Notes: generated by a model from the sequence alone, not told the origin. A stretch of 64,000 nt of DNA from JAEUJM01 sp041918615 (GCA_041918615.1 JAYRVH010000007.1:213908-277907), one strand, 5' to 3'; positions 35,701 to 44,121 are shown, counted from the first letter of the stretch. Numbers and translations: made by a program.

Positions 35701-36250
35701 GCCCGGTGACGAGCAGGTGCAGCCCCGCGGAGTCGCGGCCTCGCACCTCGAGCCGGTCGAGGGCCGAGAGCGCCTGTTGCACCGACAGGAAGGCCTCGAC
35801 GGCGGCCGGGCCGGCGTCGGGGCCGGCCAGGGCCCGCACCTTCGCCGCGGTTGGCAGCCGGTCGCGCTGCACCGCCCACGCCGCGTCCTTGACCCGGATG
35901 AGCGTGGCGTTCACCGCTTCCAGATCGGCCGCCGCGATCTCGGCCGCCCCCGCGTCGAGCGCCCGCTCGAAGGCGGCGATCCGCGACTGGGCCCGGTCGA
36001 GCAGCACCCCGGCCGATGCCAGGAGGGAGCCGTTGCGGAGCAGGCAGGTGACCCCCGGCGTGCCCCGCAAGAGGCGATCGGCCCCCTCCAGCGACATCGC
36101 GGCACGGTCGATGAGGCCGGCCTGGGCCGCCAGGTCGCCCGTGCTGGCGGACAGGTCCCCGACCGCGGCCTCGAGCAGGTCGAGGACCTGCTGGGGCTCG
36201 GGCGTGGCCCGGGTGGAGGGCCGCCGGACGACCCCGATGATCCCGCACAT
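32777..36250 (-). CDS. Double-length GlmS-like glutamine-fructose-6-phosphate aminotransferase
   Basis: 1157 residues against about 610 for normal GlmS. Starts MCGIIGVV (Cys2 nucleophile), then an Ala-rich helical insert of about 145 residues before RGRDSAGLH (170-178). HTRWASVG (about 267) and AALNGDVDNF complete the amidotransferase domain; two SIS domains follow (VAISQSGTTTDTN; YWAIVGNGVNRVAAHEIRIK with CDSTEDKKHID). After about residue 840, where GlmS would end, there are some 315 extra residues, and the LAKSVTVE tail of GlmS is missing. It stands in the usual glmS position between glmM and acpS, so it may be the cell's GlmS; changed substrate specificity is also possible. Confidence 0.8.
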   Translation of the reverse strand: MCGIIGVVRRPSTRATPEPQQVLDLLEAAVGDLSASTGDLAAQAGLIDRAAMSLEGADRLLRGTPGVTCLLRNGSLLASAGVLLDRAQSRIAAFERALDAGAAEIAAADLEAVNATLIRVKDAAWAVQRDRLPTAAKVRALAGPDAGPAAVEAFLSVQQALSALDRLEVRGRDSAGLHLLVTGHGLDLAAPANAGLLGERDGDRLFESLAVRAAVDSPAGETALSFVYKAAAEIGELGDNTASLRAAIEGDALLHHALSNDNARALVLGHTRWASVGIISEANAHPLNSDEEGLTAGPYVTAALNGDVDNFADLKAAQGLELAPEITTDAKVIPTLVSRRVAAGEGLGSAFRATVAAMEGSVAIAASAATTPDRLHLALRGSGQALYVGLTEDAYLVASEPYGLVEETATYLRMDGETPADLDNPTASRGQIVVLDGAQAGTLDGIDRRAYDGTPLPVVAADLATAQVTTRDIDRGAYPHFLLKEITEAPTSFRKTLRGKLLDDGGRLRVVLGADTLSEEVLAAIRAGAITRVVVTGQGTAAVAGQSLAVALDAALASTTVRVDAVLATELSGFAMRPDMSDTLVVAISQSGTTTDTNRTVDVVRARGARVIAIVNRRNSDLTDKVDGVLYTSDGRDVEMSVASTKAFYAQIAAGFLLAVALSDAFGVAPAPDRQALLAALRDLPEALEATIATRPAIAQAAHQLAPPRRYWAIVGNGVNRVAAHEIRIKLSELCYKSIACDSTEDKKHIDLSSEPLILVCAAGLEGSNADDVAKEVAIYRAHKAAPVVIATEGEGRFAAALQALFVPVTHPRLAFVLAAMVGHLFGYEAALAIDGQARPLRGARAAIEGAVSHAAEVTDPERLLADLAPTLEPLAGQFYDGLRSGEYNGHLEASTAVRVASLFRYALGTTPLDLYQVENGKVGTPSVVVEDLTAALSRAIEELTRPVDAIKHQAKTVTVGISRSDETLLHTPLVRAVLDAGAARDRLSYRSLRTLADLDPAVVEVTGFTRYRIDGRVDVGEATAVVVDRGGIARELASRTDRNPVLRGTKNRVATDREVLVARGRSDGRTLVIVPEIKDNQATGLTLLHVRFAERLPMATARSVLQGYRGRFAALRDTVAETEPFFREDLLAGIDVVVLLTEPVTDLAERWRALGT

Positions 36251-36465
36251 GTCGACCTGCACCTCCCGTCCTGCCCGCGGAGCATCAGTGTAGAGCGACG
36301 GGGAGAGCACCGACCCCCGAGGGAGCCTCCGCCCCGAGCCCCAGGGCCGACCGGGTGTGACCCGATGCAGGCGGCGACGACACAACCAGGCATGGGCTGC
36401 GATACCGAGACACCCGATGCCGGGGGGCGGCGCCGGGGCGCACGGACACGGCGGAGCCGACGGGG
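36251..36465. other. GC-rich gap upstream of the glmS-like gene
   Basis: No gene, hairpin or promoter that I can support. The minus-strand promoter of the glmS-like gene must lie here. Part of the 516-bp gap that continues with the gene remnant at 36466-36684. Confidence 0.4.
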
Positions 36466-36684
36466 GTGTTGGGCACCGCAACAGGGCACGGAGGGGCCGT
36501 CGCCGGCGTGGACGTGATGGAGTTGTGGACCAGCGGGCAACTCGGAGGCGACGCCACCACCAACGCTTCAGGCGTGTGCGACATCGGCCTCGCCGCGACC
36601 GGGCGAACACCAGCCACCTACCTCACCCTCACCGCCGGCCAAACCCTCACCGGCATCGACGAAACCCTCCCCACCCAACCTTGA
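36466..36684 (+). pseudogene. Remnant of a carboxypeptidase-regulatory-like repeat protein
   Basis: A 72-codon frame (GTG start) whose product reads AVAGVDVMELWTSG, ATTNASGVCDIGL and LTLTAGQTLTGIDETL. These match the two ends of the prealbumin-like/carboxypeptidase regulatory-like repeats of large secreted proteins, with the middle of the repeat missing and no signal peptide. Best read as a collapsed gene fragment; a real small protein is less likely. Confidence 0.45.
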
Positions 36685-36766
36685 CCCCCGAGGGGTCCGC
36701 TAGCGTCATCGCATCCCCAGTGACTGTGGCGATCCTGGTCTCCCACCGCACGCAGCCGACGGGCAG

Positions 36767-37681
36767 GTGGTCGTGCGTTCACTCATCGTCAACGCGGACG
36801 ACTACGGGCTCACCCACGGCGTCTCGCGAGCGATCCTGCGGGCGCACGCCGAGGGGGTCGTCACCAGCACCTCGGCGCTCACGGTGGCCCCGGCATTCTC
36901 GGCCACCGTCGGATGGCTCGACGACGCACCCGGGTTGGGGACGGGCCTCCACCTGGCCGCCGTCGGCGAGGACCCGCCGCTGCTGACCATGGCAGAGGTC
37001 CCGACCCTTGTCGACCGCCGGGGCAACTTCGCAGTGAGCTCGCTCAGGATGGCACCCCGCCTCGCCGCCGGCCGGGTGGATCCCGACGACCTCCGCCGCG
37101 AGTTCCAGGCCCAGTTCGATGCCTTCACGGGGGCGGGGCTGGTGCCCACCCACCTCGACACCCACCACAACCTCCACCTGTGGCCCATGGTGGGCGAGGT
37201 GGTGGCGGGCCTCGCCGCGCGATGGTCGGTGCCGGCAGTGCGCCTGCCCTGGTCGCGGACGCGGACCCCGCTCGGGCTCGGCGTCCGCCGATTCGCGAGG
37301 ACGCTGGCCCGCCATCTCGACCACACCGGCCTCTGGCACCCGGACGCCTACTTCGGCATCGACGAGGGCGGGCGTCTCGACGCGGCCACCTTCGGCGATC
37401 TCGTCGTCCACCTGGGCGGGCTCCCGAGCCACTTCCGTTCGGTCGAGGTCGCCGTGCACCCCGGCGAGCCCGCCGACGCCGAGCTCGCCCGGTACCCCTG
37501 GCCCGGTGCCTCGCGAGACGCCGAGCTCGTGGCCCTGACCTCGCCCGGTCTCCCGCATCGCATCGAGCGGGCGGGCTACCTCTTGACGTCCTACGGGGGC
37601 GCCGCAGCCGTCGTGGCGGAGGAAGCCGCCGGGTCGAGCGCACCGGCACCTCCCCCGAAGACGACGAGGGGACCGGGCTGA
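36767..37681 (+). CDS. ChbG/HpnK (YdjC-like) carbohydrate deacetylase
   Basis: 304 residues. LIVNADDYGLTHGV holds the metal-binding Asp pair, THLDTHHNLHLWP the two metal His, and EVAVHPGEP the C-terminal catalytic region of the YdjC/ChbG family, which removes N-acetyl groups from sugars or glycolipids. GTG at 36767 (alternative GTG at 36773). The last 25 residues are Ala/Pro-rich and unconserved. Confidence 0.85.
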   Translation: MVVRSLIVNADDYGLTHGVSRAILRAHAEGVVTSTSALTVAPAFSATVGWLDDAPGLGTGLHLAAVGEDPPLLTMAEVPTLVDRRGNFAVSSLRMAPRLAAGRVDPDDLRREFQAQFDAFTGAGLVPTHLDTHHNLHLWPMVGEVVAGLAARWSVPAVRLPWSRTRTPLGLGVRRFARTLARHLDHTGLWHPDAYFGIDEGGRLDAATFGDLVVHLGGLPSHFRSVEVAVHPGEPADAELARYPWPGASRDAELVALTSPGLPHRIERAGYLLTSYGGAAAVVAEEAAGSSAPAPPPKTTRGPG

Positions 37682-37795
37682 GGGAGTCCGCCTACGGGTC
37701 CCGAGGTCGGTCGCCCCGAGACGCATCTGGCGGTGATTCGACCGTGCCGGCGCCCGAATCGCGCGCCATGGTTCCGGCCTATGCGCTCAACCCGT

Positions 37796-39124
37796 TCAGG
37801 GCGTTGCGGCCAGCACGGCACGAGCGATTCGCTGGGCCGCCGCCTCCGCCCGGTCGGCGGTCTCGGCCTCCACCATCACCCGGACCAACGGCTCGGTGCC
37901 GCTCGGCCGCACCAGGACCCGACCATGGTCCCCCAACTCGGCTTCGACCGCGGCGATCTCGCCGGCCAGGTGCTCGAGGAGCGCGGGATCTCGGTCGGCG
38001 ACACGTACGTTGTGCAGCACCTGCGGCAGCTCGGTCATCGCCGCCTGAGCCAGGTCGGCGAGGGTCCGACCCGAGCGGGCCACGACATCGAGCACTTGGA
38101 GCCCGGTGAGCAGCCCGTCTCCGGTGGTGGCCAGGTCGCGGAAGATCACGTGGCCCGACTGCTCGCCGCCCAGCGACCAACCTCCCGCGTCGAGGGCCTC
38201 GAGCACGTAGCGGTCGCCCACCGGGGTGTCGACCACAATGATGCCCCGCTCGGCCATGCCGAGCCGGAACCCGAGGTTGGTCATCACCGTGACGACCACC
38301 GTGTCGCCGGGGAGGCGGTGGCGTGCGTGGCGGTCGATGGCGCAGATCGCGATGAGGTGGTCGCCGCTGATCAGACGTCCGGCTGCATCGACGGCCAGGA
38401 CGCGATCGGCGTCGCCGTCGAAGGCCAGTCCGGCATCGGCGCCCACCGCCCGCACGCGCTCCTGGAGCGACTCGGGATGGGTCGAACCGCAGTCGGCGTT
38501 GATGTTCGTGCCGTCTGGCTCGGCGTGGAGCACGTCGACCTCGGCGCCGAGACCCTCGAGCACCGGGCCGGCCACCTCGGAGGCGGCGCCGTTCGCGCAG
38601 TCGATCACGAGGCGCAGACCGGCCAGTGCACCCGCTTCGAGCGACCCGGACACCGCCGCCGCCCACCGCTCGACCTGATCGTGGGCTTGCCATGGCAGCG
38701 GCGGGGCATCACCCACCCGACCGCCGCCCTCGGCGAGCAGGCGGTCGAGCTGGGCCTCGAGGCGCTCCTCGGTCTCGTCGGACAGCTTCCGGCCACCCGC
38801 GGCGAACAGCTTGACGCCGTTGTCGGCAAACGGGTTGTGCGAGGCCGAGATCATGGCCGCGGGCTGGTCGTCGGCGTGCGAGAGCCACGCCACCGCCGGC
38901 GTGGGGGCCACGCCGAGCAGATCGACGCCCACCCCTTCGCACGCGAGACCCTCCACCAACGCCGCCTCGATGCGGGGTCCCGAGGCCCGTGGGTCGCGGG
39001 CCACCACGAAGCGATCACCGTCGAGGACCCGCGCCGCAGCGCGACCCAGGGCCACGATCAGCTCGGTGGTGAGCTCGGTGTCGGCGACACCGCGGACACC
39101 GTCGGTGCCGAACCGCAGGGTCAT
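37796..39124 (-). CDS. glmM: Phosphoglucosamine mutase
   Basis: 442 residues; interconverts glucosamine-6-P and glucosamine-1-P. RFGTDGVRG start, ISASHNPFADNGVK (phosphoserine loop), DGDADRVLAVD (metal loop), GGEQSGHVIF (sugar loop) and RPSGTEPLVRVMVE (phosphate loop) are all intact. Confidence 0.96.
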   Translation of the reverse strand: MTLRFGTDGVRGVADTELTTELIVALGRAAARVLDGDRFVVARDPRASGPRIEAALVEGLACEGVGVDLLGVAPTPAVAWLSHADDQPAAMISASHNPFADNGVKLFAAGGRKLSDETEERLEAQLDRLLAEGGGRVGDAPPLPWQAHDQVERWAAAVSGSLEAGALAGLRLVIDCANGAASEVAGPVLEGLGAEVDVLHAEPDGTNINADCGSTHPESLQERVRAVGADAGLAFDGDADRVLAVDAAGRLISGDHLIAICAIDRHARHRLPGDTVVVTVMTNLGFRLGMAERGIIVVDTPVGDRYVLEALDAGGWSLGGEQSGHVIFRDLATTGDGLLTGLQVLDVVARSGRTLADLAQAAMTELPQVLHNVRVADRDPALLEHLAGEIAAVEAELGDHGRVLVRPSGTEPLVRVMVEAETADRAEAAAQRIARAVLAATP

Positions 39125-39155
39125 GGGTGCATCGGATCCCCGACGGGGCGCAGAC

Positions 39156-39548
39156 CTACCGCTTCGAGTACTGCGGTGCCTTGCGGGCCTTCTTCAGGCC
39201 GTACTTCTTGCTTTCCTTCTCGCGGGCGTCGCGGGTGAGGAAGCCGGCGGCCTTGAGGGCGGGACGCTGCTCTTCGTCGAGGGCGATGATCGCCCTGGCG
39301 ATGCCGAGGCGCAGCGCACCGGCCTGGCCGGACGGGCCGCCGCCGTGGATGCTGGCATCGATGTCGTAGGCCTCGGACAGCTCGGTGAGGCGGAGCGGCT
39401 CGGCCAGGATCATGCGGTGCGTCTCGGACGGGAAGAAGTCCTCGACGGTGCGCTTGTTGACCGTGATGGTGCCGCTGCCTTCGCGGACCCGGACCCGGGC
39501 GATGGCGGCCTTGCGGCGGCCGGTGGTCTGAACGAGCGGTTGAGCCAT
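39156..39548 (-). CDS. rpsI: 30S ribosomal protein S9
   Basis: 130 residues. TTGRRKAAIARVRV start, GGGPSGQAGALRLGIARA core and the basic tail ending KAPQYSKR that reaches the P-site tRNA. 10 bp after rplM; standard rplM-rpsI pair. Confidence 0.98.
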   Translation of the reverse strand: MAQPLVQTTGRRKAAIARVRVREGSGTITVNKRTVEDFFPSETHRMILAEPLRLTELSEAYDIDASIHGGGPSGQAGALRLGIARAIIALDEEQRPALKAAGFLTRDAREKESKKYGLKKARKAPQYSKR

Positions 39549-39558
39549 GTTCCCTGTT

Positions 39559-40008
39559 TCAGTCGCGGGCGCGGGCGTGGTCGAGCACGAGAGGCTCGGG
39601 ACGCTGCGCGGAGTGGGGGTGGTTGGGGCCGGCGTAGACCTTGAGCTTGCTGAGCATCGAACGCCCGAGGCGGGTCTTCGGGAGCATGCCCTTGATGGTG
39701 CGGCGCACGGCCTCTTCGGGCCGCTTGGCCATGAAATCGGCATAGGTCTGCGAGCGGAGTCCGCCCGGGTAGCCCGAATGGCGATGGATGAGCTTGCGCT
39801 CGGCCTTGCCCGCGGTGAGCACCACCTTGTCGGCGTTCACGATGATCACGTGGTCGCCCACGTCGAGGTTGGGCGTGAAGGTGGGCTTGTGCTTGCCCCG
39901 CAGGCGGGCGGCGACCTCGGTGGCCAGGCGGCCGAGGACGAGGCCCTCGGCATCGACGATCAGCCAGGACCGTTCGATCTCTCCGGCCTTGGGGGTGTAG
40001 GTGGGCAC
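39559..40008 (-). CDS. rplM: 50S ribosomal protein L13
   Basis: 149 residues. PKAGEIERSWLIVDAEGLVLGRLA start, then GDHVIIVNADKVVLTAGKA and the conserved GMLPKTRLGRSMLSKLKVYAG. Begins the rplM-rpsI operon that reads on toward glmM. Confidence 0.98.
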   Translation of the reverse strand: MPTYTPKAGEIERSWLIVDAEGLVLGRLATEVAARLRGKHKPTFTPNLDVGDHVIIVNADKVVLTAGKAERKLIHRHSGYPGGLRSQTYADFMAKRPEEAVRRTIKGMLPKTRLGRSMLSKLKVYAGPNHPHSAQRPEPLVLDHARARD

Positions 40009-40104
40009 AGCGCAAACCTTCGGGTGGGGTGAGTCGGGACTGGCGCCGCGGGCCGAGAACGGCCGGGAGGGGCGACCGACAACGATACGGCGAGGACGAC
40101 CGCT

Positions 40105-40869
40105 TCACCAACTCGGGTAGCGCACCTCCCACAGGCAGAGGCCGTGCGGCGGGGCGATCGACGGCGCCTGGTGGCGATCGCGTGCCGCCAGGATGCCCAT
40201 CATCTCGCCGGGGGCCCTGGCCCCCTTGCCCATCTCGACCAGGGTGCCGACGATGCTGCGCACCATCTGGTGGCAGAACGACGATGCCTCGATCTCGAAG
40301 CGCAGCACGCCGTCGCCCAGGTCGACCCAGCGGGCGTCGGCGACCCGGCGCACGAGCGAGCGCGGCCCCCCTGACGCGAGCGGCGGCGGCTTGCGGCAGA
40401 ACGAGGCGAAGTCCCGCTCGCCGATGAGGGGGTCGCAGCCCAACCTGAGCACCGCCAGCGAGAGCTGATCGGGAACGTGCCACGTCGTCGCCGCCAGGAA
40501 CGGGTCGGGGACGGCCCGGTTCAGCACCGTGTACCGGTAACAGCGGGCGACGGCCGACGAGCGGGCGTCGAAGTCGGGGTCGGCCACCTCGGCCGAGCGT
40601 ACGGCGACGGCCGGGCCGCACATCGCGTTCAGCGAGTGCTGCAGTGCGCCCGGGTCGACGTGGGGCGTCCGGGCATCGAAGCTGACCACCTGGCCCCAGG
40701 CGTGCACGCCGGCGTCGGTGCGGCCGGCGCAGACCAGGGAGATCGGGTGCCCGAGGATCTGTTCGAGCGCGGCCTGCAGGGTGCCTCCGACCGTGGCGAC
40801 GCCGGGATTGGGCCAGAAGCCGTGGAAGCCCGAGCCGTCGTAGGCGACCGTGAGGCGAACCCGGGTCAT
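40105..40869 (-). CDS. truA: tRNA pseudouridine(38-40) synthase
   Basis: 254 residues. CAGRTDAGVHAWGQ contains the catalytic Asp; RCYRYTVLN and FCHQMVRSIVGTLVEMGKG match the TruA family. 13 bp downstream of rplQ, the usual end of the alpha operon in actinobacteria. Confidence 0.95.
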   Translation of the reverse strand: MTRVRLTVAYDGSGFHGFWPNPGVATVGGTLQAALEQILGHPISLVCAGRTDAGVHAWGQVVSFDARTPHVDPGALQHSLNAMCGPAVAVRSAEVADPDFDARSSAVARCYRYTVLNRAVPDPFLAATTWHVPDQLSLAVLRLGCDPLIGERDFASFCRKPPPLASGGPRSLVRRVADARWVDLGDGVLRFEIEASSFCHQMVRSIVGTLVEMGKGARAPGEMMGILAARDRHQAPSIAPPHGLCLWEVRYPSW

Positions 40870-40882
40870 GCGACCCGTTCGG

Positions 40883-41236
40883 CTAGACGAGCTCGATGCG
40901 GGCCATGCGGGCGTTGTCGCCGTGGCGGGTGCCCAGCTTCAGGATGCGCGTGTAGCCGCCGGCCCGATCGGCGTAACGCGGCCCGATCTCTTCGAAGAGC
41001 TTGGCCGTCACCTCTTGGTCGTTGAGGTACGAGATCACCTGGCGGTGGTTGTGCAGGCCGCCCTTCTTGGCCTTGGTGATCATCTTCTCGGCGACGGGCC
41101 GCAGGGCCTTGGCCCGGGCTTCGGTGGTCACGATGGCCTCGGCGGCCACGAGCGAGGCGACCAGGTTGGCCATCTGCAGTCGGTGGTGGGCGGCGGAGCC
41201 ACCCATGCGACGGCTCTTCGGGGGGGTTGCAGGCAC
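40883..41236 (-). CDS. rplQ: 50S ribosomal protein L17
   Basis: 117 residues; HRLQMANLVASLV, ARAKALRPVAEKMIT and the C-terminal GDNARMARIELV are typical of L17. Follows rpoA by 11 bp. Confidence 0.97.
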   Translation of the reverse strand: MPATPPKSRRMGGSAAHHRLQMANLVASLVAAEAIVTTEARAKALRPVAEKMITKAKKGGLHNHRQVISYLNDQEVTAKLFEEIGPRYADRAGGYTRILKLGTRHGDNARMARIELV

Positions 41237-41247
41237 GGTGCTGACTC

Positions 41248-42186
41248 CTAGTCGCGGTTGCGGAGCTTGAGGCCGCGTTCATCGAGCTTGACCGTCACCT
41301 CGTCGAGTGACTTCTGGCCGAAGTTGGTGATGGCCAGCAGGTCGTCCTCGGTCTTTTCGAGCAGTTCGCCCACCGTGTTGACCTGGGCGCGCTTGAGGCA
41401 GTTCCGGGGACGCTCGGAGAGGTCGAGGTCTTCGATGGGCAGGTCGAGGTCGGGCGAGCCGACCGTGATCGTGGCCACCTCGCCGAGCTCGAGACCCTGG
41501 GGCTCGTCGCTCATCTCCTCGACGAGCTGCACCAGTGACCGCAGCGTGGACCCTGCCGAAGCGAGGGCCTCACGGGGCGTGATGGAGCCGTCGGTCGAGA
41601 TGTCGAGCTCGAGGCGGTCGTAGGCCGTGTCGTGCTCGACCCGGGTGGGCGACACCTCGAAGGTGACACGCCGGACGGGCGAGAAGATCGAGTCGACCGG
41701 GATGACGCCGATGGTGGCCGAGGTCTTGTTGCGGTCGGCCGACACGTAGCCGCGGCCCTGCTCGACGGTGATGTCGATGGCGAGACGGCCCTTGGCGTTC
41801 AGGGTGGCGATGTGGAGGTCCTCGTTGAGGATCTCGACCTCGGGGTTGGTGTTGAGCGCGGCGGCGGTGATGTCGGCCGGGCCCCGCACGTCGAGCCGCA
41901 GCGTCACGGGCAGCTCGGAGTGGCAGATCATCACCAGGTCCTTCAGGTTCAAGATGATGTCGGTGACGTCCTCGGTGACACCGGCGATGGTGTCGAACTC
42001 GTGGAGGGCATCGTCGAAGCGGACCTGGGTGACCGCCGCGCCGGGAATGGACGACAGCAGGGTCCGCCGGAGCGAGTTGCCGAGTGTGTGGCCGAAGCCG
42101 GGCTCGAGAGGGCTGACGGCGAACTTCTGCCGCGTGCCCTCTTCTTCTGAGCTCGGCTCGACCGTCGGGCGCTGAATGACCAGCAT
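41248..42186 (-). CDS. rpoA: RNA polymerase alpha subunit
   Basis: 312 residues. N-terminal domain with EPGFGHTLGNSLRRTLLSSIPGA (spans 23 conserved positions) for dimerisation, and a C-terminal DNA/activator-binding domain with RPRNCLKRAQVNTVGEL. The 113-bp gap to rpsD contains a CCGGGGG/CCCCCGG hairpin (42218-42236). Confidence 0.98.
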   Translation of the reverse strand: MLVIQRPTVEPSSEEEGTRQKFAVSPLEPGFGHTLGNSLRRTLLSSIPGAAVTQVRFDDALHEFDTIAGVTEDVTDIILNLKDLVMICHSELPVTLRLDVRGPADITAAALNTNPEVEILNEDLHIATLNAKGRLAIDITVEQGRGYVSADRNKTSATIGVIPVDSIFSPVRRVTFEVSPTRVEHDTAYDRLELDISTDGSITPREALASAGSTLRSLVQLVEEMSDEPQGLELGEVATITVGSPDLDLPIEDLDLSERPRNCLKRAQVNTVGELLEKTEDDLLAITNFGQKSLDEVTVKLDERGLKLRNRD

Positions 42187-42217
42187 GGTGCGACTACCTC
42201 AAGATGTCGGGGATGGA

Positions 42218-42236
42218 CCGGGGGGTGAGCCCCCGG
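42218..42236. promoter_or_regulatory. Small hairpin in the rpsD-rpoA gap
   Basis: CCGGGGG and CCCCCGG form a 7-bp stem with a 5-nt loop, 31 bp before the rpoA start. It may be an attenuator, processing site or nothing. Confidence 0.3.
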
Positions 42237-42299
42237 AAGTTGCTCGTGGTGAGTTCGTCTCGGGTGATGCGTGCTTGGCGTGACGCTTGGTGAAATCGG

Positions 42300-42917
42300 C
42301 TACTTGCTGTACAGCTCGACGATGAGCTGTTCGCGGACGGGTATGTCGATCTGCTCCCGGAGCGGCAGCTCCCGGATCGTGACCACCTTGCCGCCCTCGG
42401 CGGTGTCGAACCACGCCGGCGGCGTGCGGTCGAGGATGTCGGTGTTCTGCTGGACGGTGATCATCTCGAGTGCCTTCGGCCTGAGCTCGACCACGTCGCC
42501 CTTGCGGACGCGGGCACTGGGGATGTCGACCCGTCGACCGTTGACGTTCACGTGACCGTGGTTGACGAACTGGCGGGCCTGCGGCCGGGTGGCCGCCCAG
42601 CCGGCGCGGTACACGATGTTGTCGAGCCGCAGCTCGAGGAACCGGAGCATGTTCTCGCCGGTGACGCCCTCCTTGCGGTTGGCCTCCTCGTAGAGGTTGC
42701 GGAACTGGCGCTCGGTGAGCCCGTAGGTGAAGCGTGCCTTCTGCTTCTCCTGGAGCTGGTAGAGATACTCCGAGACGTTGCCGCGGCGCCGACTGCGGCC
42801 GTGCTCACCCGGGGGATATGGACGGCGGTCGAGGGCGACGATCTCACCCTTGGTGCCGAATATGTTGACGCCGAGCCGACGCGAAACCCGGGCACGGGGG
42901 CCTGTGTAGCGGGACAT
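42300..42917 (-). CDS. rpsD: 30S ribosomal protein S4
   Basis: 205 residues. YTGPRARVSRRLGVNIF start, RRPYPPGEHG, and the S4 domain RQFVNHGHVNVNGRRVDIPS. No zinc cysteines are present. TGATG overlap with rpsK. Confidence 0.98.
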   Translation of the reverse strand: MSRYTGPRARVSRRLGVNIFGTKGEIVALDRRPYPPGEHGRSRRRGNVSEYLYQLQEKQKARFTYGLTERQFRNLYEEANRKEGVTGENMLRFLELRLDNIVYRAGWAATRPQARQFVNHGHVNVNGRRVDIPSARVRKGDVVELRPKALEMITVQQNTDILDRTPPAWFDTAEGGKVVTIRELPLREQIDIPVREQLIVELYSK

Positions 42918-43315
42918 CAGACCCTCCGGCGCTTCGGTTGGCGACAGCCGTTGTGCGGCACTGGGGTGACGTCTTTGATGCCGGTGACCTCGATGCCGGT
43001 GTTCTGGAGCGAGCGGATGGCGGTCTCGCGACCCGAGCCGGGCCCCTTCACGACCACGTCGACCTTGCGGATGCCGTGTTCCATGGCCCGCCGGGCGCAC
43101 TGCTCGGCGGCCATCTGGGCCGCGAACGGTGTGGACTTGCGCGAGCCCTTGAAGCCCACGTTGCCGGCGGAGGCCCAGGCGAGGACGTTGCCCTCCTGGT
43201 CGGAGATCGAGACGATCGTGTTGTTGAACGAGCTCTTGATGTGTGCAACCCCGTACGCGACGCTCTTGCGCTCGCGGCGGCGGGGGCGACGGCCCCCAGG
43301 CTTCGGCTTGGCCAC
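42917..43315 (-). CDS. rpsK: 30S ribosomal protein S11
   Basis: 132 residues. AHIKSSFNNTIVSISD, GFKGSRKSTPFAAQ and VVKGPGSGRETAIRSLQ, ending in the basic DVTPVPHNGCRQPKRRRV. One-nt overlap with rpsM upstream. Confidence 0.98.
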   Translation of the reverse strand: MAKPKPGGRRPRRRERKSVAYGVAHIKSSFNNTIVSISDQEGNVLAWASAGNVGFKGSRKSTPFAAQMAAEQCARRAMEHGIRKVDVVVKGPGSGRETAIRSLQNTGIEVTGIKDVTPVPHNGCRQPKRRRV

Positions 43316-43692
43316 TACTTGGTCACCTTCTTCTTCCCTGCAACGGTCTTCTTGGGGCCCTTACGAGTGCGGGCATTGGTATGGGTTCGCTGACCGCGCA
43401 CGGGCAGGCCGCGGCGGTGGCGGATGCCCTGGTAGCAGCCGATCTCCATCTTGCGCTTGATGTCCTGCTGCACATCGCGTCGCAGGTCACCTTCGACCTT
43501 GATGTTCTCGTCGATCCAGCCGCGGATGCGGCTGACCTCTTCGTCGGTGAGATCGCGCACTCGCGTGTTGGGGTCGATCTCGACCGCCGCGCATGCCTGC
43601 TGCGAGGTCGAGCGGCCGATGCCGAAGATGTAGGTGAGCGAGATCTCGAGCCGCTTCTCGCGGGGGATGTCGACGCCGGCGATCCGTGCCAT
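43315..43692 (-). CDS. rpsM: 30S ribosomal protein S13
   Basis: 125 residues. MARIAGVDIPREKR start, TYIFGIGRSTSQQ, and the RHRRGLPVRGQRTHTNARTR tail that contacts tRNA. Four bp after rpmJ. Confidence 0.98.
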   Translation of the reverse strand: MARIAGVDIPREKRLEISLTYIFGIGRSTSQQACAAVEIDPNTRVRDLTDEEVSRIRGWIDENIKVEGDLRRDVQQDIKRKMEIGCYQGIRHRRGLPVRGQRTHTNARTRKGPKKTVAGKKKVTK

Positions 43693-43696
43693 CGGC

Positions 43697-43810
43697 TCAG
43701 CCCTGCCGCTGCTTGTGACGGGGGTTCTGACAGATGACCCGAACACGCCCGTGGCGACGGATCACCTTGCACTTGTCACACATCTTCTTCACACTGGGTC
43801 GTACTTTCAC
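43697..43810 (-). CDS. rpmJ: 50S ribosomal protein L36, zinc type
   Basis: 37 residues starting at GTG: MKVRPSVKKMCDKCKVI with C-x2-C, and VICQNPRHKQRQG with the remaining Cys and His zinc ligands. infA, which normally precedes it, is not found in the 1 kb upstream. Confidence 0.97.
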   Translation of the reverse strand: MKVRPSVKKMCDKCKVIRRHGRVRVICQNPRHKQRQG

Positions 43811-44066
43811 ATGCTTCCTCGTCGCGACAATGGGCCCAGCCGAAAGCGGCGGACCTCGGAGCTCCTGCTGGGGTCGACGCGCGCGTGACACCCAGGCTTC
43901 GAGCCGAAGGGTCAGGCTAGCGGCGCACCCCATGGCGAGCCAACTCGCGTCATGGACCAGGCCGTGGCGCTGCGATGGTGGAGCGCACTGATCGGGCAGT
44001 TCGACGGGTTCGCCCCCTTCGAATTGCGGCTCCGGGCACGGATCCGCCACGGCAACGATGTCAGTC
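43811..44066. other. Gap between rpmJ and vapB without infA
   Basis: A 256-bp stretch with no frame resembling translation initiation factor IF-1 on either strand. It must contain the promoter or leader of the rpmJ operon; none was recognised. The rest of the 317-bp gap is the vapB control region. Confidence 0.5.
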
Positions 44067-44107
44067 GGTCGAGTGATCCGGAAGGTCGAGTGATCCGGAA
44101 GGTCGAG
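44067..44107. repeat. 17-bp direct repeats upstream of vapB
   Basis: GGTCGAGTGATCCGGAA occurs twice in tandem followed by GGTCGAG. It covers the place where the -35 region of the vapBC promoter should be, so it is a likely operator for the VapB ribbon-helix-helix protein. Confidence 0.75.
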
Positions 44108-44121
44108 CCACAACCTCCTGC

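Noticed and set aside
32981..36517. 1178-residue plus-strand frame opposite the glmS-like gene
   Set aside because: Antisense shadow, rich in Gly/Arg/His without any domain; long only because of high GC.
43813..44113. Search for an infA remnant between vapB and rpmJ
   Set aside because: No frame on either strand resembles IF-1 (no OB-fold motif), so no remnant is claimed.
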